Positions 11,931-22,972 of a stretch of DNA of 64,000 nt are shown in pieces. The notes below the pieces were generated by a model. That model was given only the letters and a program-made list of their open reading frames with translations, ran no database searches and was not told the DNA's origin. The DNA comes from Heterobasidion occidentale. Taxonomy: Eukaryota; Basidiomycota; Agaricomycetes; Russulales; Bondarzewiaceae. Within the stretch, counting starts at the first letter, position 1. Every line of letters begins with the position of its first letter. Location: positions 1,736,001 through 1,800,000 of the forward strand of contig JBCAQO010000010.1 of NCBI GenBank assembly GCA_039111635.1, given 5' to 3'. The translations under genes and the position numbers were made by a program.

Positions 11931-12432
11931 TTACGAGCGCTCAGATGAGCTTGGTCCGCCATACAATACTCGTTTGCCCCATTCCATCGCCCGGTCTTCA
12001 AAGTCACCAGTGCTCCTGTATAAACTGGTCAATCTTTCGTTCCATTGGTTCTTGATGAGGCTGAGGAAAGGTTGCTGCACAATGCGGGCAGAGGCAGGTG
12101 GAGCGGGATGTGAGGAAGGTGGCTCGAGCAGGCGCTGAGAAAGGGTATGCAAGCTGACGATAGGGTCAGATGCCAGTATAGCAGCCAATGTATCTTCGTG
12201 ACATAAGGACTGACTCTCTACGGTGTTGTTCCGTTCTGCACATTGAGAACAAGTTTGATGAGGAAATGCTTTTGGAAGGAGTAACAGTGCTCACCTGGCG
12301 TTAATCAAGCTCGAAAAGCTATAGTATATCTGAAATCGCAAGCAAGTGAGTCGATCTTGGGGTTGGAACTGACTTCCAACTTACGCCGCCTGCAACGAGG
12401 GCACCTGAGATAGGTCCGACTACGAACGACAT
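11931..12432 (-). CDS. MIC12: MICOS complex subunit Mic12
   Basis: Mic12 (Aim5) is a small inner-membrane subunit of the mitochondrial contact-site and cristae-organising complex. Four exons are inferred on the minus strand: 12432-12385, 12329-12295, 12235-12215 and 12153-11931. They add up to 108 residues with a TAA stop. The N-terminus, MSFVVGPISGALVAGG followed by IYYSF, is the single membrane segment of the family. RTEQHRRDLHTLSQRL and the C-terminal NQWNER...EWGKRVLYGG also fit. Exons 2 and 3 are only 35 and 21 nt, so a simple ORF search sees only the last exon. The frame is restored exactly by these junctions, which supports the model. The start lies just before the first thaumatin-array repeat unit, so its promoter abuts the array. 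Confidence 0.82.
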
Positions 12433-13364
12433 CGTTCAATGGTTGCTCGATGTTGACAACACGGTAAGCGTTCGGATATGGTGCATCCGGGGCTCGCCGG
12501 CTCTCGCCGGGCACTTCGAGTGACCACGACGAGTCGTCGCCAAACACTCGCCAAACCTCCTTCTCCTTCGATATCCTCGCCCAATCGCTTGTCACATTGA
12601 ACGATTGGTTCCGGTACAACACCATAACAGAGATAATCCTCCTCAGATTGGCATAGCACTGTTGTGGGACTCTAAAACTTTTGTTGCCTGTCGATCTGTC
12701 TCTTGGAAAACACCAATGCAGCAACAACGGGAGAAAGACGGCTTGAAACCTGATCAACTTAACTTACGTGCGTGCATAGATTCCCTCTTTCGTGTTCCGT
12801 ATCCTCCTTTAATTTCTCCTATACAATAGGACAGGCCCTCTTATACGGCCAGTTTCTGTTTCCGAAAGACCATGGCTTGCGAACTTAACTTTGAACCCCT
12901 CACGCCGCATCTACTGTGGATCGTTTCAGCGCCTACACCTGTCAGAACTTGTGCACCATGCATGAATTTCTGTGGTCTCGCGAAGCTACGATACCACACT
13001 GTCCGACTGACTACAATGCATATAGCAATGAGGTAAGTACTTGACGCGCAGTGTCGCGAAAACGTCAGCACGGGCGTCCCGACATCCTCCACTCCCAGAA
13101 GTACAGCTGTCAACGGCGCCACCTCATGATGCGTTTGAAGCTAAGGGCTGACAACGCTGACATTTCAATCACCTTCCATAATGCGGTGAATGATATCATC
13201 TGCGAATTGTCCACCATCGAGGTTGATGAACATTTCCATGTTGCCCTGGGTCATATGCTATACAATCACAAGATCAGTGAGTGCCAGAAATCCCTCCACA
13301 GAGCAGCCTTATATCGTATAATTGAAATGTTCTGAACAGACTAGTCTTGGAATTGAGCTTGTTT

Positions 13365-13386
13365 CGGGCATGCCTAAGCATGCCCG
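13365..13386. repeat. Perfect 9-bp inverted repeat (hairpin)
   Basis: CGGGCATGC and GCATGCCCG separated by CTAA, about 540 nt upstream of thaumatin-like copy 1. Units 2 and 3 keep only one arm, so the palindrome is specific to unit 1. Confidence 0.8.
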
Positions 13387-13847
13387 CTTTTGCACTTCCA
13401 ATATGCCGCATGGAGTCACGCGTCTCTCAAGTTCTCTGCCAAAGCACTATGGTGAGTCAAAAAAACGTCACTACATATGCATCCTCTCCTTCTGACTCGC
13501 TAGTCCCCTATGAAGGCCCGTTCATTGCTGAATCCGTTCACTTTCGAGAAATATACGTTACATCTCTGATGGTATCGGTTGAACTTGCCATATATATTCA
13601 TGCAGAGCCTTGTGGGCGCGATTGTCATGTACCTGCGGCTTGACGGATCTTGGTAGACCAGAAAGGTGATGTCAGGGCGCTGGTGGAGACCATGTGAAAC
13701 CTTGCGATGGAGAGCGGGTGAGATCTTTCGGTCTAAGCCGACACCTTCCGGACACAACAGCTCCTTTTTGGTTGCTGGACTGGCACGGAGATAATCGCCT
13801 GACCATGCTTGGCAGACAGGGCAAGAAGCGGTAGCCTGGGGCCGATG

Positions 13848-13857
13848 TATATAAAAG
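13848..13857 (+). promoter_or_regulatory. TATA box of thaumatin-like copy 1
   Basis: TATATAAAAG, about 65-75 nt before the start position. Copies 2 and 3 have the same element at the same distance. Confidence 0.75.
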
Positions 13858-13920
13858 ACAGCACTGAAGTCGATTCTTTCATCGCGTCCAACCTTCTTCG
13901 GCACGACTTCAGCGACAGTC

Positions 13921-15280
13921 ATGAGCTCATCTCTGCTTTCACCCTTGGTGCTCTGGCATACTCGTCGAGTGCGTTCGCGCGTACAATGACCGTGTATAAT
14001 GCTTGCCCATTCACCATCTGGTACGTATATTCATTGAGACATATATGTGCTGAAAGCTCACTGTCTGCTGTTTGTCCAGGCCAGCTGTAAGCAATCTCTT
14101 TCGGTTGTTTCTGGGTTTCAAGTTCAATCTACTTTGGTCTCCAGATGTTTACGGACTTGAACGCGGGCGGTGCTGTACCGAACCACGCGACTGGGTACAA
14201 TATACTGTTTAATTCTGCAACGTACTACATACCTAACGACGTTCTAGTTGGGAGGCCGCTTCCTTTTCTAAGGTCACATTCAACATTCCGGACAACTGGA
14301 AGGCGGGTCGCATCTGGGTGTGTACAGAGCTAAATCTTCTTTTGCAGAATAATTGATTTTAGAATTATTAGGGACGTCGTAACTGTGACTTTAGAACCAA
14401 CCCTGGACCCAACAGTTGCATTGATGGTGGGTGCAATGGCGGGTTGCTTTGTGACCCCCACACCGGCACGGTAAATACATCTATCTATGCTTCTTGACAC
14501 GGGGTCTAAGATCGGTCTCACAGGGTGTTCCTCCAGCCACGGTGGCAGAGTTCACTCTGAGCGCTGATTCAAACGCGAAGGATTTTTATGATGGTGACGC
14601 CTTTCCCGTTGTTCCCATACTTGTCCACCAGTCTAATGTAGAGCGCTCAAAGTTTCTCTTGTGGATGGCTACAATCTTCCCATGAGAATCGATAACACTG
14701 CCGGATGTCACATTGCTGGTACGCTGTGCAGTCTCGTCGCCTCCGTTGTCGTTTTTTTACAGGCTGCTTTTTGTTTTTATTACATTTCAGACTGCCCCGT
14801 AGACCTCGGACCAAACTGTAAGTTGCTCATTTTTTAATCAGGAATACAATGCTAAAACCATTTTATAGGCCCGGCCCCCTTGAAGGGGCCATTCGACTCT
14901 TCTGGGTTTCCAGTCGGGTGCAAGAGCGCGTGCGAGGCCGGTCTCGCGCCCGACCCTAGTACGTACAATGCGGAATGTTCCAACTCATAACTGATAACCT
15001 TTGATGCACTTGATGCACAGGAAATTCGCCGAACTGCTGCACTGGCTCCCATGGCACGCAGCCAACTTGCCCGTCGTCTGGTGTTCAATTTTATTCTTAC
15101 TTCAGTGCGCACGCGTCTCGCTTTTCCTGTTATCGCCTAAAGCTAATGCCTTTTGACCGTGTTACAGAGAATAATTGTCCAAACTCATATGCTTTCGCTT
15201 TCGATGAGCCCAGCGGCACCGCTCTTTGGACTTGCCCGTCGTCCAGAAAAGCCTCATACACCGTTACTTTTTGTCCTTGA
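13921..15280 (+). pseudogene. Thaumatin-like protein copy 1, start region broken
   Basis: Secreted thaumatin-like proteins (GH152 family) are Cys-rich; some have beta-1,3-glucan-related or antifungal activity. About ten exons match copy 3: NACPFTIW, the 7-nt exon 14080-14086, the SCIDGGCNGGLLCDPHTGT exon, DVSLVDGYNLPMRIDNTAGC, and a last exon ending YTVTFCP at 15280. The start reads ATGAGCTC where copies 2 and 3 read ATGAAGCTC. The lost A throws the signal peptide out of frame, giving a stop after about 20 codons. The next in-frame ATG (about 13986, ahead of TVYNACPF) would make an unsecreted protein. Its seventh intron has a normal GT donor (14818), unlike the other copies. Otherwise intact, so the lesion is recent, or is a base error in an AA run. 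Confidence 0.8.
14080..14086 (+). other. 7-nt microexon of thaumatin-like copy 1
   Basis: GCCAGCT lies between TTTGTCCAG and GTAAGC. It is needed to join TG|G of ...FTIW to ATG TTT ACG, giving W-P-A-M-F-T, the normal thaumatin-family sequence. Confidence 0.8.
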
Positions 15281-16968
15281 AACAATGGCCGCAGCTCGCC
15301 CTCAGGTAACCCACAAACTCGTTTCGCAATCTTGACAGCGTCTGTGTCACAGAATTGTAATTGTATAGTCTGAACTTCTTGATGTCTTGGAAGAAACGGT
15401 CGTCGGTGATTGTTCGCTGGTGGCGGATTGCCGCCGGCGCGGCATGAGAACCTGGACGATGTCATGCCAACATCAACGGGAAATGCAACAGCATCCGGAG
15501 CTCGCTGGCTCTCGCCGGGCCACAACGAGCTACCGCTTCGAGTGACCACGACGAGTCCCTAAGTCCTCCATTCTCCTTACCCAGTCATTTCTTATTGATT
15601 TCGGTACATGATCGTCACAGAGATACTCCTACTTAAACTAGCATAGCGCCTTATGGGAATCCCAAGCTTGAAGTAGGTGGTTGCTTGTCGATCTGTCACT
15701 CAAAACATATATAGCCTACCAGTAAGTAAAATGCACATAGCTCGTTGGTCAACACAAATCACGCTCGTGCAGCGACGCAGCTCGTGGAAGCAAGCTGTGG
15801 GTCATATGGGGGGAAGACTGCTTGCAACCTGATTCAATTTCGTGCGTGCATGAATCACCTCTTTCAGAATCATGATGTCGTTGCGGTCTCATGGTACCGA
15901 GTTCTTCTTCAAAGTGTAATATAGGCTGCTGTTACAAATGTAACAAACCTTTGCAAGGATCTTGTAACATAGTATGGAGCGCCAGTGACGTCCCCGAAAG
16001 ACAAGCGCTCGCGGCCCGTACCTATGAACCGCTCATCCCGCGCACTGTGAACATGTGAATTCTTTTGGCATCTACATCTGTCGAACTTGGCTCAATGATC
16101 TTTTGCGGTCTTGCAAATCTACGATGCCACACCGTCCGACTGATTACAACGCGGTGAGCAGTGAGGTGGGTATTTGACGCGCAGTGTCACAAAAATGTAA
16201 GCACGAGCATTCTGATATCCTCCATTCCCAGAAGCCTACCTGTTTAACGCCGCCATCTCACGATGTGTTTGAGGCTAAGTGCCGATGTTTCAATCACCTC
16301 CTAGAAAACGGCGAATGATGTATCCTCTGCTTAGTTGTCCATCACCGACGGCGTTGGTAGATGATGGACGTCATTATGTTGGTCTAGGTCATTTAGTGCC
16401 AGATATTCACCCACAAGGCGAGCTTATGCCGTCCGATTGGAATGTCTCGACTGAACTATTCTTGAGCTCGAGCGCTTCTCCCTGCACACTCACGCCCGCT
16501 TCCTTCCAACACGTTGCGTGTGATGTCACACGTCTCCCGTATTCTCCATCTAAAAACAATGGTGAGTTAACATATACGTTGTTACATATGCTTCCTCTCT
16601 TGTTGGCTCGCTAATACTCTTAGAAGAACCAACCACTGCTAAACACTTTACATCCAAGGCATATGCTTCACATCTACCCTCTGAAAGTATCAATTGACGT
16701 TGCCTGCCTTTTATGATCTAGACTGATGTAGGACTTTATGAGCGCGATTCTCAGTTGCGGGTGGCTCGGACCTTGCATATCAGGAAGATGAAACATGGCG
16801 AGGCGATTACTGCCGTGCCGGTTCTACAACAGAAAAAGAGTTGCCGTGTTCGGGAAGCACCAAAAAACCTCGTCTGCTCTCCATCGCCATTTTCACGTGG
16901 TCGAAAATACTCCACCAGCATTCTAACATATCATACAGGACAAGAAGCGGAGGCCTTGGGTCGGTGTG

Positions 16969-16977
16969 TATAAAAGG
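16969..16977 (+). promoter_or_regulatory. TATA box of thaumatin-like copy 2
   Basis: TATAAAAGG, 63-71 nt before the ATG at 17040. Confidence 0.75.
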
Positions 16978-17195
16978 ACACCGCCAAAGTCAATTCTTTC
17001 ACCATCTCCAACCTCCTTCAGTGACAATCTCCAGTGATCATGAAGCTCATCTCTGTTTTCACCCTCGGTGCTCTGGCATACTCACCGAGCGCGCTTGCGC
17101 GCACGATGACGGTGTACAACGCCTGTCCGTTCACCATCTGGTATGTATATACATCGAGACATGTGATGAAAGCTCACTGTGCATTGTTTGTCCAG

Positions 17196-17202
17196 GCCAG
17201 CT
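17196..17202 (+). other. 7-nt microexon of thaumatin-like copy 2
   Basis: GCCAGCT between TTTGTCCAG and GTAAGC, identical in position and sequence to copy 1. Confidence 0.8.
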
Positions 17203-17932
17203 GTAAGCAACCCCTTTCGATCATTCCTGGTTCCTAAGCTCAATCTACGTTGATGTCTAGATGTTCACGGACTTGAACGCGGGTAGTGCCGTACCAAACT
17301 ACGCGACTGGGTAATATACTATAAGTCTGCAACATATCAAATACCTAATGACATTCTAGTTGGGAAGCCGCTTCCTTTTCCGAGGTCACATTCAATATAC
17401 CGGACAACTGGACAGCGGGTCGCATTTGGGTGCGTGCAGAGCTATATATTCTTGTGCGGGATCATTAATATCAGGATCATCAGGGACGTCGTGACTGCAA
17501 CTTTAACACTAACCCTGGTCCCAACAGTTGCATTGATGGTGGGTGTAATGGCGGGTTGCTTTGTGACCCCCACACCGGTACAGTAAATACATCTATCTAT
17601 GCTTCTTGACACCGAGTCTGAGATCAATTTCACAGGGTGTTCCTCCGGCCACGGTGGCAGAGTTTACTCTGAGCGCTGATCCAAACGCGAATGACTTTTA
17701 TGATGGTGACGCTTTTACTGTTGTACCCATACTTGTCGCCCAGTCTAACGTAGAGCTCTCAAAGTTTCTCTTGTGGATGGCTACAATCTTCCCATGCGAA
17801 TCGATAACACTGCCGGATGTCACATTGCCGGTACGCTGTGCAGTCTCGTCGCCACCCTATTGTCGTTTTGTTTACAGGTTGCTTTTTGCTTTTGTTACAT
17901 TTTAGACTGCCCTGTAGACCTCGGACCGAACT

Positions 17933-17982
17933 GCAAGTCGCCCATCACTTAACGTCAGGTATATGCTCAAACCATTCTATAG
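17933..17982 (+). other. GC-AG intron in thaumatin-like copy 2
   Basis: The donor is ACT|GCAAGT and the acceptor is TTCTATAG before GCCCAGATG. Using it restores LGPNC-PDVLKGPF. Copy 3 has the same GC donor (22309); copy 1 has GTAAGT there. Confidence 0.75.
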
Positions 17983-18629
17983 GCCCAGATGTCTTGAAGG
18001 GGCCATTCGACTCTACTGGCTTCCCAGTTGGGTGCAAGAGCGCGTGCGAGGCCGGTCTCGCACCCGATCCTAGTATGTGAAACACAGAATGTCGCAACTT
18101 ATAACTGACAATCTTTGTTGCAAAGACAACTCGCCGAACTGCTGCACTGGCTCTCATAATACACAGGAAACCTGCCTGTCGTCCGGTGTTCAATACTATT
18201 CTTACTTCAGTGCGCACACGTCTCGCTGTTTCTGTTGTCGCCTAAAGTTAATGGCTTCTGACTGTGCTTGCTGCTCACAGAGGATAATTGCAGAAACTCA
18301 TACGCCTTCGCTTTCGACGAACCCAGCGGTACCGCTCTTTGGACTTGCCGTCGTCCAACAAAGCCTCATACACCGTTACTTTCTGCCCTTGAAAGAATGG
18401 CTGTGGCTCGCCCTCAGGTAACCCGCAGACTCGTTCCGCAATCTTCACATTGTATGCGTCTCATAAATGTGATGTAGTCTAAAATTCTTGAGAATTCTTG
18501 ATATCTTGAAAAGCTCGTCGGTTACTGTTCGCTGGTGACGAATTGGCCGCCCGCACGGCATGAGAACCCAGACGACGTCCCGCCAGCATCAATAAAAGTG
18601 TGCAGGAATCACAACGGGTCGCAAGTGCC

Positions 18630-19630
18630 ACGATTCTACTGACATCTGGTGTACCTTTCCAATAATTTACGCCGTCTGATTTTGAACTTGAATTGTACCT
18701 CACGATAATTATTGCAACAATTAGATGTGGGATTCAGACTCACGATGGTTGTGAGACAGGTCAAGATTGCAACTCATTGGTGTACATTCGAACATTGTGA
18801 TTAATGGTAAGTGCGCGGGTGAGTTGCAATGAAAAACAAATCATAATAGAACCATTCTCATTAGCTGAGACTGCACAAGATAGCATAGAGGCGGGAAGCG
18901 AGATACAGACGCAGGGAACAGGACCTCAGCGGGCTAGACGAATGAGAGGCAGAGACACATAGACGAGTTGCGAGGATGATGGGAGAGTACTATGAGCAGA
19001 TTGTTGATAGGCCCACCAACAGGTCCTTATTAGCAAGCAGAGAATATGCCGAAGAGCACCCAGAAAATGAGCTGACATGCTCAGACGATGCAAGGATGAT
19101 CACAACAACCGTCAGCGCGCCCTAAATCAGACCGGTGAGCCCATCACCATAGTACTAGACCCCGCGCGATGCTGAGTCCATGCTCTGGAGATGATGCTCA
19201 ATGTCAACACCACTCCGCTTCGGACAGATAGAAGAACTCGCCGTCGTCGAGTCTTGCTAAGGCCGCCGTCTGTCAGAATCACACTACATGTTCACACACC
19301 CACTGATTGCTGGCCATCTTCAGCCTTGATCCTAGCCCAAATTCGAATCCTAAACGCGGCGTGATGTCCACAAGAGCCACTGTGAGATCATTCAAAAGGT
19401 TAGATGTACCTTTAGTCGATGTTGAGGCTTCCAGAGTGCCAGTGACGCTAGGCGTGCGTATTCATCGGAGTATGCGCTTGCTTCGGATGCAGCAGCGGTT
19501 CTTGCGAATTGTCAGCTGTTAGTTATTCCAACGCGAGCTTCACGGAACTCAATACTGGAGTAATGCGCGCGCCGCGATGGCTTCGATGGAGGGATTGCGA
19601 GAGTCCACGCTCGGAGAGTGCACATCTGGC
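18630..19630. other. Spacer inside the thaumatin array, no gene seen
   Basis: About 1 kb between units 2 and 3 with no convincing ORF and no match that I can see to the other units. It is purine-rich around 18890-18990 (GAGAGGCAGAGACACATAGA-like). Confidence 0.5.
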
Positions 19631-21320
19631 TTACATAGCCGGCCCAGACCAGCCCAGACCGTGGTCGTGCGTCCGGCGCTCGCCGGGTCAGGCCTTCACG
19701 GTCCCTTATTCTCCTCGCTCATAGCGCTCACTCGTTACGCAGAACGATTGGCCTCGGTAAAAGATCTTTAATCATTACACAGACGCACCTACTCAGATTG
19801 AAATATAAGCGCCATGAAGTGCCGCCCACGCCCGAGGCAGGATATAGATGAAATCTCCATGCACGCAAGCCAGTCTATCCACCTCTTGATTGACACTTCC
19901 GTTTTCATCACCCCGATGTTATCGACCGTCTGACTCTAGCAACAGCAGTTCGCTGATCTAAGAGGAAGAGTTGTGCGTCATATCCGGGTGGGGAGAGCTG
20001 GAGAATGAGGCTGCTTGCGACATGATCAAGTTCTGTGCGTGCATAGATTTTATCCCTTGCATTCAGATTGATGATGAGGACTTATGGGTTCCAAGCTCTG
20101 TTCATGTAATATCGGCTGCTATAGATTTCACAAACTAATGCGAGCGTCTCATAACACAGTCTGGAGTAGTGTATCGGACGCGCAGCGTTTCGAAACATGA
20201 GCGCATTTTTTCTGCAGTGTCCATCTTCCACGCATTTTCTTTTCGCAGGACAAGTCCTTCGAACCCGCTACTTCTGTTCTCGAGAGAAAATGACTTGCGG
20301 CTCATACCTATGAACCTCTCGTTCTCGTAGCGATAGCCGTGGGGATCTTGGCCCTTTTGGTGTGTCAGTACACCTATCAGAACTTGTGCGTGACTCATTC
20401 CTCTGTTACGCTCTTGCAAACCCACGACACCGCGGCTCTGGTTATGCTATATATTCGAGTACATTCCAGCGTAGTTAGCAATAAGGTAGGTCATCGGCAC
20501 GCAGTGCTACGGAACGACACCACGAGCCTCCCGACATCTTCCGTGACGTTGAGTCGCAGATGTATCGCTGTCCAAGCCGCCACCTTACCGGAGCCTTGAG
20601 GTATCGATTACCCTTCAGATGCGCCGCATGATAGGCCATCTACAACAATCGGCCGAGGATATTGGCAGATGATGATCATTGCTACATTGGTCCGGGTCAT
20701 ATGCTATGTGATCACAAGATAAGTGAGTGTCAGATACTTATCCACAATGCCACCTCAATCAGAATGTTCCAACTAGACTGGTCTAAATTTTCCCCAGGGT
20801 ACCTGTATGCTCAATCGGATTTTCGTGTCGAAAGCGACCCTTCAGCTTCTGGTTCTTTGCCAGCGCGTATGCCCGCTTTTCACATCAGCTATGCCGCAAG
20901 TGGGTCACGCGTCTCCCAAATTCACCATTGGTGAGTCAACGGATACGTTGATACACGTGGATTTTATTGTTCTGACTCGATGGTCCTCTAGGAAGACCCG
21001 TCTATAGCTGGACACGCTCACTCGACGCATGTGGGCGACAGGATGTCATCCGAACTTCCATCACTATCGTTTTGAGCTGCATATACCTTTTTACATCTAC
21101 ACTGATCCAGAGCCTTCTGCGGCTTGAACTCATATTGGTAGGCAAGGAAGGTGATCTGAGAATTCTGGAGGAGTGCTTCCAAACATGTGGAATCGTGTAA
21201 TGAAGAGCGGATTGGATCTTTTGGTGCACCCTAACGTTTGTCGGGCACAGCTGCTCCTTGTGAGTCGTTGCCCCACTATGTTTAGCATGCAGGACAAGTG
21301 GCGGCGGCTTGAGCTTGAAT

Positions 21321-21331
21321 TATATATAAAG
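21321..21331 (+). promoter_or_regulatory. TATA box of thaumatin-like copy 3
   Basis: TATATATAAAG, about 72-82 nt before the ATG at 21403. Confidence 0.75.
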
Positions 21332-21402
21332 ACACCGCTCATGTCGATTCTTCCAGTGTTCAACCCACTTCGGCACTACTTCGGTGCTAGTTCCCATTAC
21401 TC

Positions 21403-22772
21403 ATGAAGCTCATCTCTACTTTTATCATCGGTGCTCTGACCTGCTCATCGAGCGCGTTTGCGCGCACGATGACCGTATACAATGCCTGCCCGTTCACAAT
21501 TTGGTCAGTCTATACATCAGCCAAATCGCTATCTGAAAGCTAATCATGTACCACTTATCCAGGCCAGGTGTAAACAAACCCCTTCGATTGCTCTGATTAA
21601 CGACTGAAACTCTCCTTTGGTGAATAGTTGTTCACGGACTTGAATGCGGGGGGTGGTGTACCAAACCAGGCGACTGGGTAGGTATATCCCATTCAACTCT
21701 GCAACATGCTAAATGTCGAGACGATATTACAGTTGGGCGGCTGCTTCTTATTCAGCGGTCACATTCAATATACCGGACAACTGGAAGGCGGGTCGTATCT
21801 GGGTGCGTGTGGAGCGGCATTTCCTTGTGTAGGATCATTAATATCGGACTTAATAGGGTCGCCGTGACTGTGACTTCAGTACCAACCCTGGGCCAAACAG
21901 TTGCATTGATGGCGGGTGTAATGGCGGGTTACTCTGTGATCCCCACACAGGCACGGTAAATACGCTATCTGACTATGCTCCTTGGAATGGAGTCTGAGAT
22001 CAGTTGCACAGGGTGTTCCTCCAGCCACTGTGGCAGAGTTCACTTTGAGCGCTGATTCAAATACGCCGGACTATTATGACGGTGATGCTTTCATCTTGGT
22101 AGCCATCCTTGTCCACTCAGTCTAATGTGACGTTCCACAGTCTCTCTCGTGGACGGTTACAATCTTCCTGTGCGCATTGATAACACTGCTGGATGTCACA
22201 TTGCCGGTACGCTGCGCAGTCTCGTCGCCACCCTGTTGTCATTTTGTTTACAGGTTGCTTTTCGCTTTTCTTACATTTCAGACTGCCCCGTAGACCTCGG
22301 ACCGAACTGCAAGTCGCCCATCACTTGACGTCAGGTATATGATGCTCAAACCATTCTATAGGCCCAGATGTCTTGAAGGGGCCATTCGACTCTTCTGGGT
22401 TCCCAGTCGGGTGCAAGAGCGCGTGCGAGGCCGGTCTCGCGCCCGACCCTAGTACGTGAAATGCAGGATATTATAACTCATGACTGATGATCTTTGATGC
22501 GTAGACAACTCGCCGAACTGCTGCACTGGCTCTCATAATACACAGGAAACCTGCCCGTCGTCCGGTGTTCAATATTATTCTTACTTCAGTGCGCATACGT
22601 CTTGCTTTTTCTGTCACCACCTACAGGCAATAGCTTCTGACGGTGCTTACTGCTCACAGAGGGTAATTGCCCAAACTCATACGCCTTCGCTTTCGACGAA
22701 CCCAGCGGCACCGCTCTTTGGACTTGCCCGTCGTCCAACAAAGCCTCATACACCGTTACTTTCTGTCCTTGA
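21403..22772 (+). CDS. Thaumatin-like protein copy 3 (intact)
   Basis: A secreted thaumatin-like protein (GH152-type fold) of about 250 residues, probably acting outside the cell or at the wall. The signal peptide MKLISTFIIGALTCSSSAFA is followed by RTMTVYNACPFTIW. All junctions keep frame, including the 7-nt exon (21563-21569, giving W-P-G-L-F-T) and a GC-AG intron starting at 22309. Family features are NIPDNWKAGRIWGRRDCDF, SCIDGGCNGGLLCDPHTGT, AEFTLSAD, DNTAGCHIADCPVDLGP, GCKSACEAGLAPDP, NSPNCCTGSHNTQETCPSSG, and the end ALWTCPSSNKASYTVTFCP. The conserved Arg/Asp residues of the acidic cleft are plausible but cannot be mapped by eye. This is the only one of the three copies with both an intact start and an intact end. 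Confidence 0.88.
21563..21569 (+). other. 7-nt microexon of thaumatin-like copy 3
   Basis: GCCAGGT between CTTATCCAG and GTAAAC. One base differs from copies 1 and 2, changing Ala to Gly in a motif that tolerates both. Confidence 0.75.
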
Positions 22773-22972
22773 AATAGTGACCGCGGCTCGCTCACAAGTA
22801 GCGCCCAGGCTTGTTCCATAATCTTTGAGGCCTTGTCAGAAATATGATTTTGTGGTCTCGAATTCTTGAAGAAACGGTTGTCGGGGACTGCCAGCTACCG
22901 AGAAGGCCGATGGCGGTTTCCATGGCATTGGCCGTCGGTGCGGCGTGAGAACTATGGTTTGAACGATGTCCT

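Larger units (their letters stand above)
12480..15480 (+). repeat. Thaumatin array, tandem unit 1
   Basis: The first of three direct repeats that each carry about 1.4-1.7 kb of upstream sequence plus a thaumatin-like gene. The upstream marker GCATCCGGGGCTCGCCGGCT (about 12481) recurs in diverged form at about 15490 and 19668. A GACGCGCAGTGTC block and a CCAGAAGTAC...GCCACCTCA block also recur. Downstream of the stop, a further block (CGTCGGTGATTGTTCGCTGG) recurs. Edges are approximate. Confidence 0.75.
17040..18392 (+). pseudogene. Thaumatin-like protein copy 2, C-terminal frameshift
   Basis: Signal peptide and start are intact (MKLISVFTLGALAYSPSALA). Exons 17040-17140, 17196-17202 (7 nt), 17261-17310, 17360-17429, 17484-17582, 17636-17705 and 17765-17830 join cleanly. 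The next donor (17933) is GC rather than GT. In the last exon, TGCCGTCG replaces the TGCCCGTCG of copies 1 and 3. The lost C shifts the frame just after GTALWTC, removing the terminal YTVTFCP and its Cys and reading on past the ancestral stop at 18390. An NCPN motif is also changed to NCRN. The final Cys is normally in a disulfide, so folding is doubtful. The lesion falls in a CCC run, so a sequencing error must be considered. Confidence 0.8.
15485..18620 (+). repeat. Thaumatin array, tandem unit 2
   Basis: The second direct repeat. Its upstream part is visibly diverged from unit 1 but still alignable by eye, while exons and many introns of the thaumatin-like gene are much closer. About 1 kb of unit-free spacer follows before unit 3. 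Confidence 0.75.
19640..22970 (+). repeat. Thaumatin array, tandem unit 3
   Basis: The third direct repeat, with the longest and most diverged upstream part (about 1.7 kb) and the only thaumatin-like gene without a visible lesion. Confidence 0.75.

Noticed and set aside
12305..12757. 150-codon minus-strand open frame overlapping MIC12
   Set aside because: The frame runs across MIC12 exon 1 in another phase and into the thaumatin repeat unit; part recurs in unit 2 only as repeat DNA.
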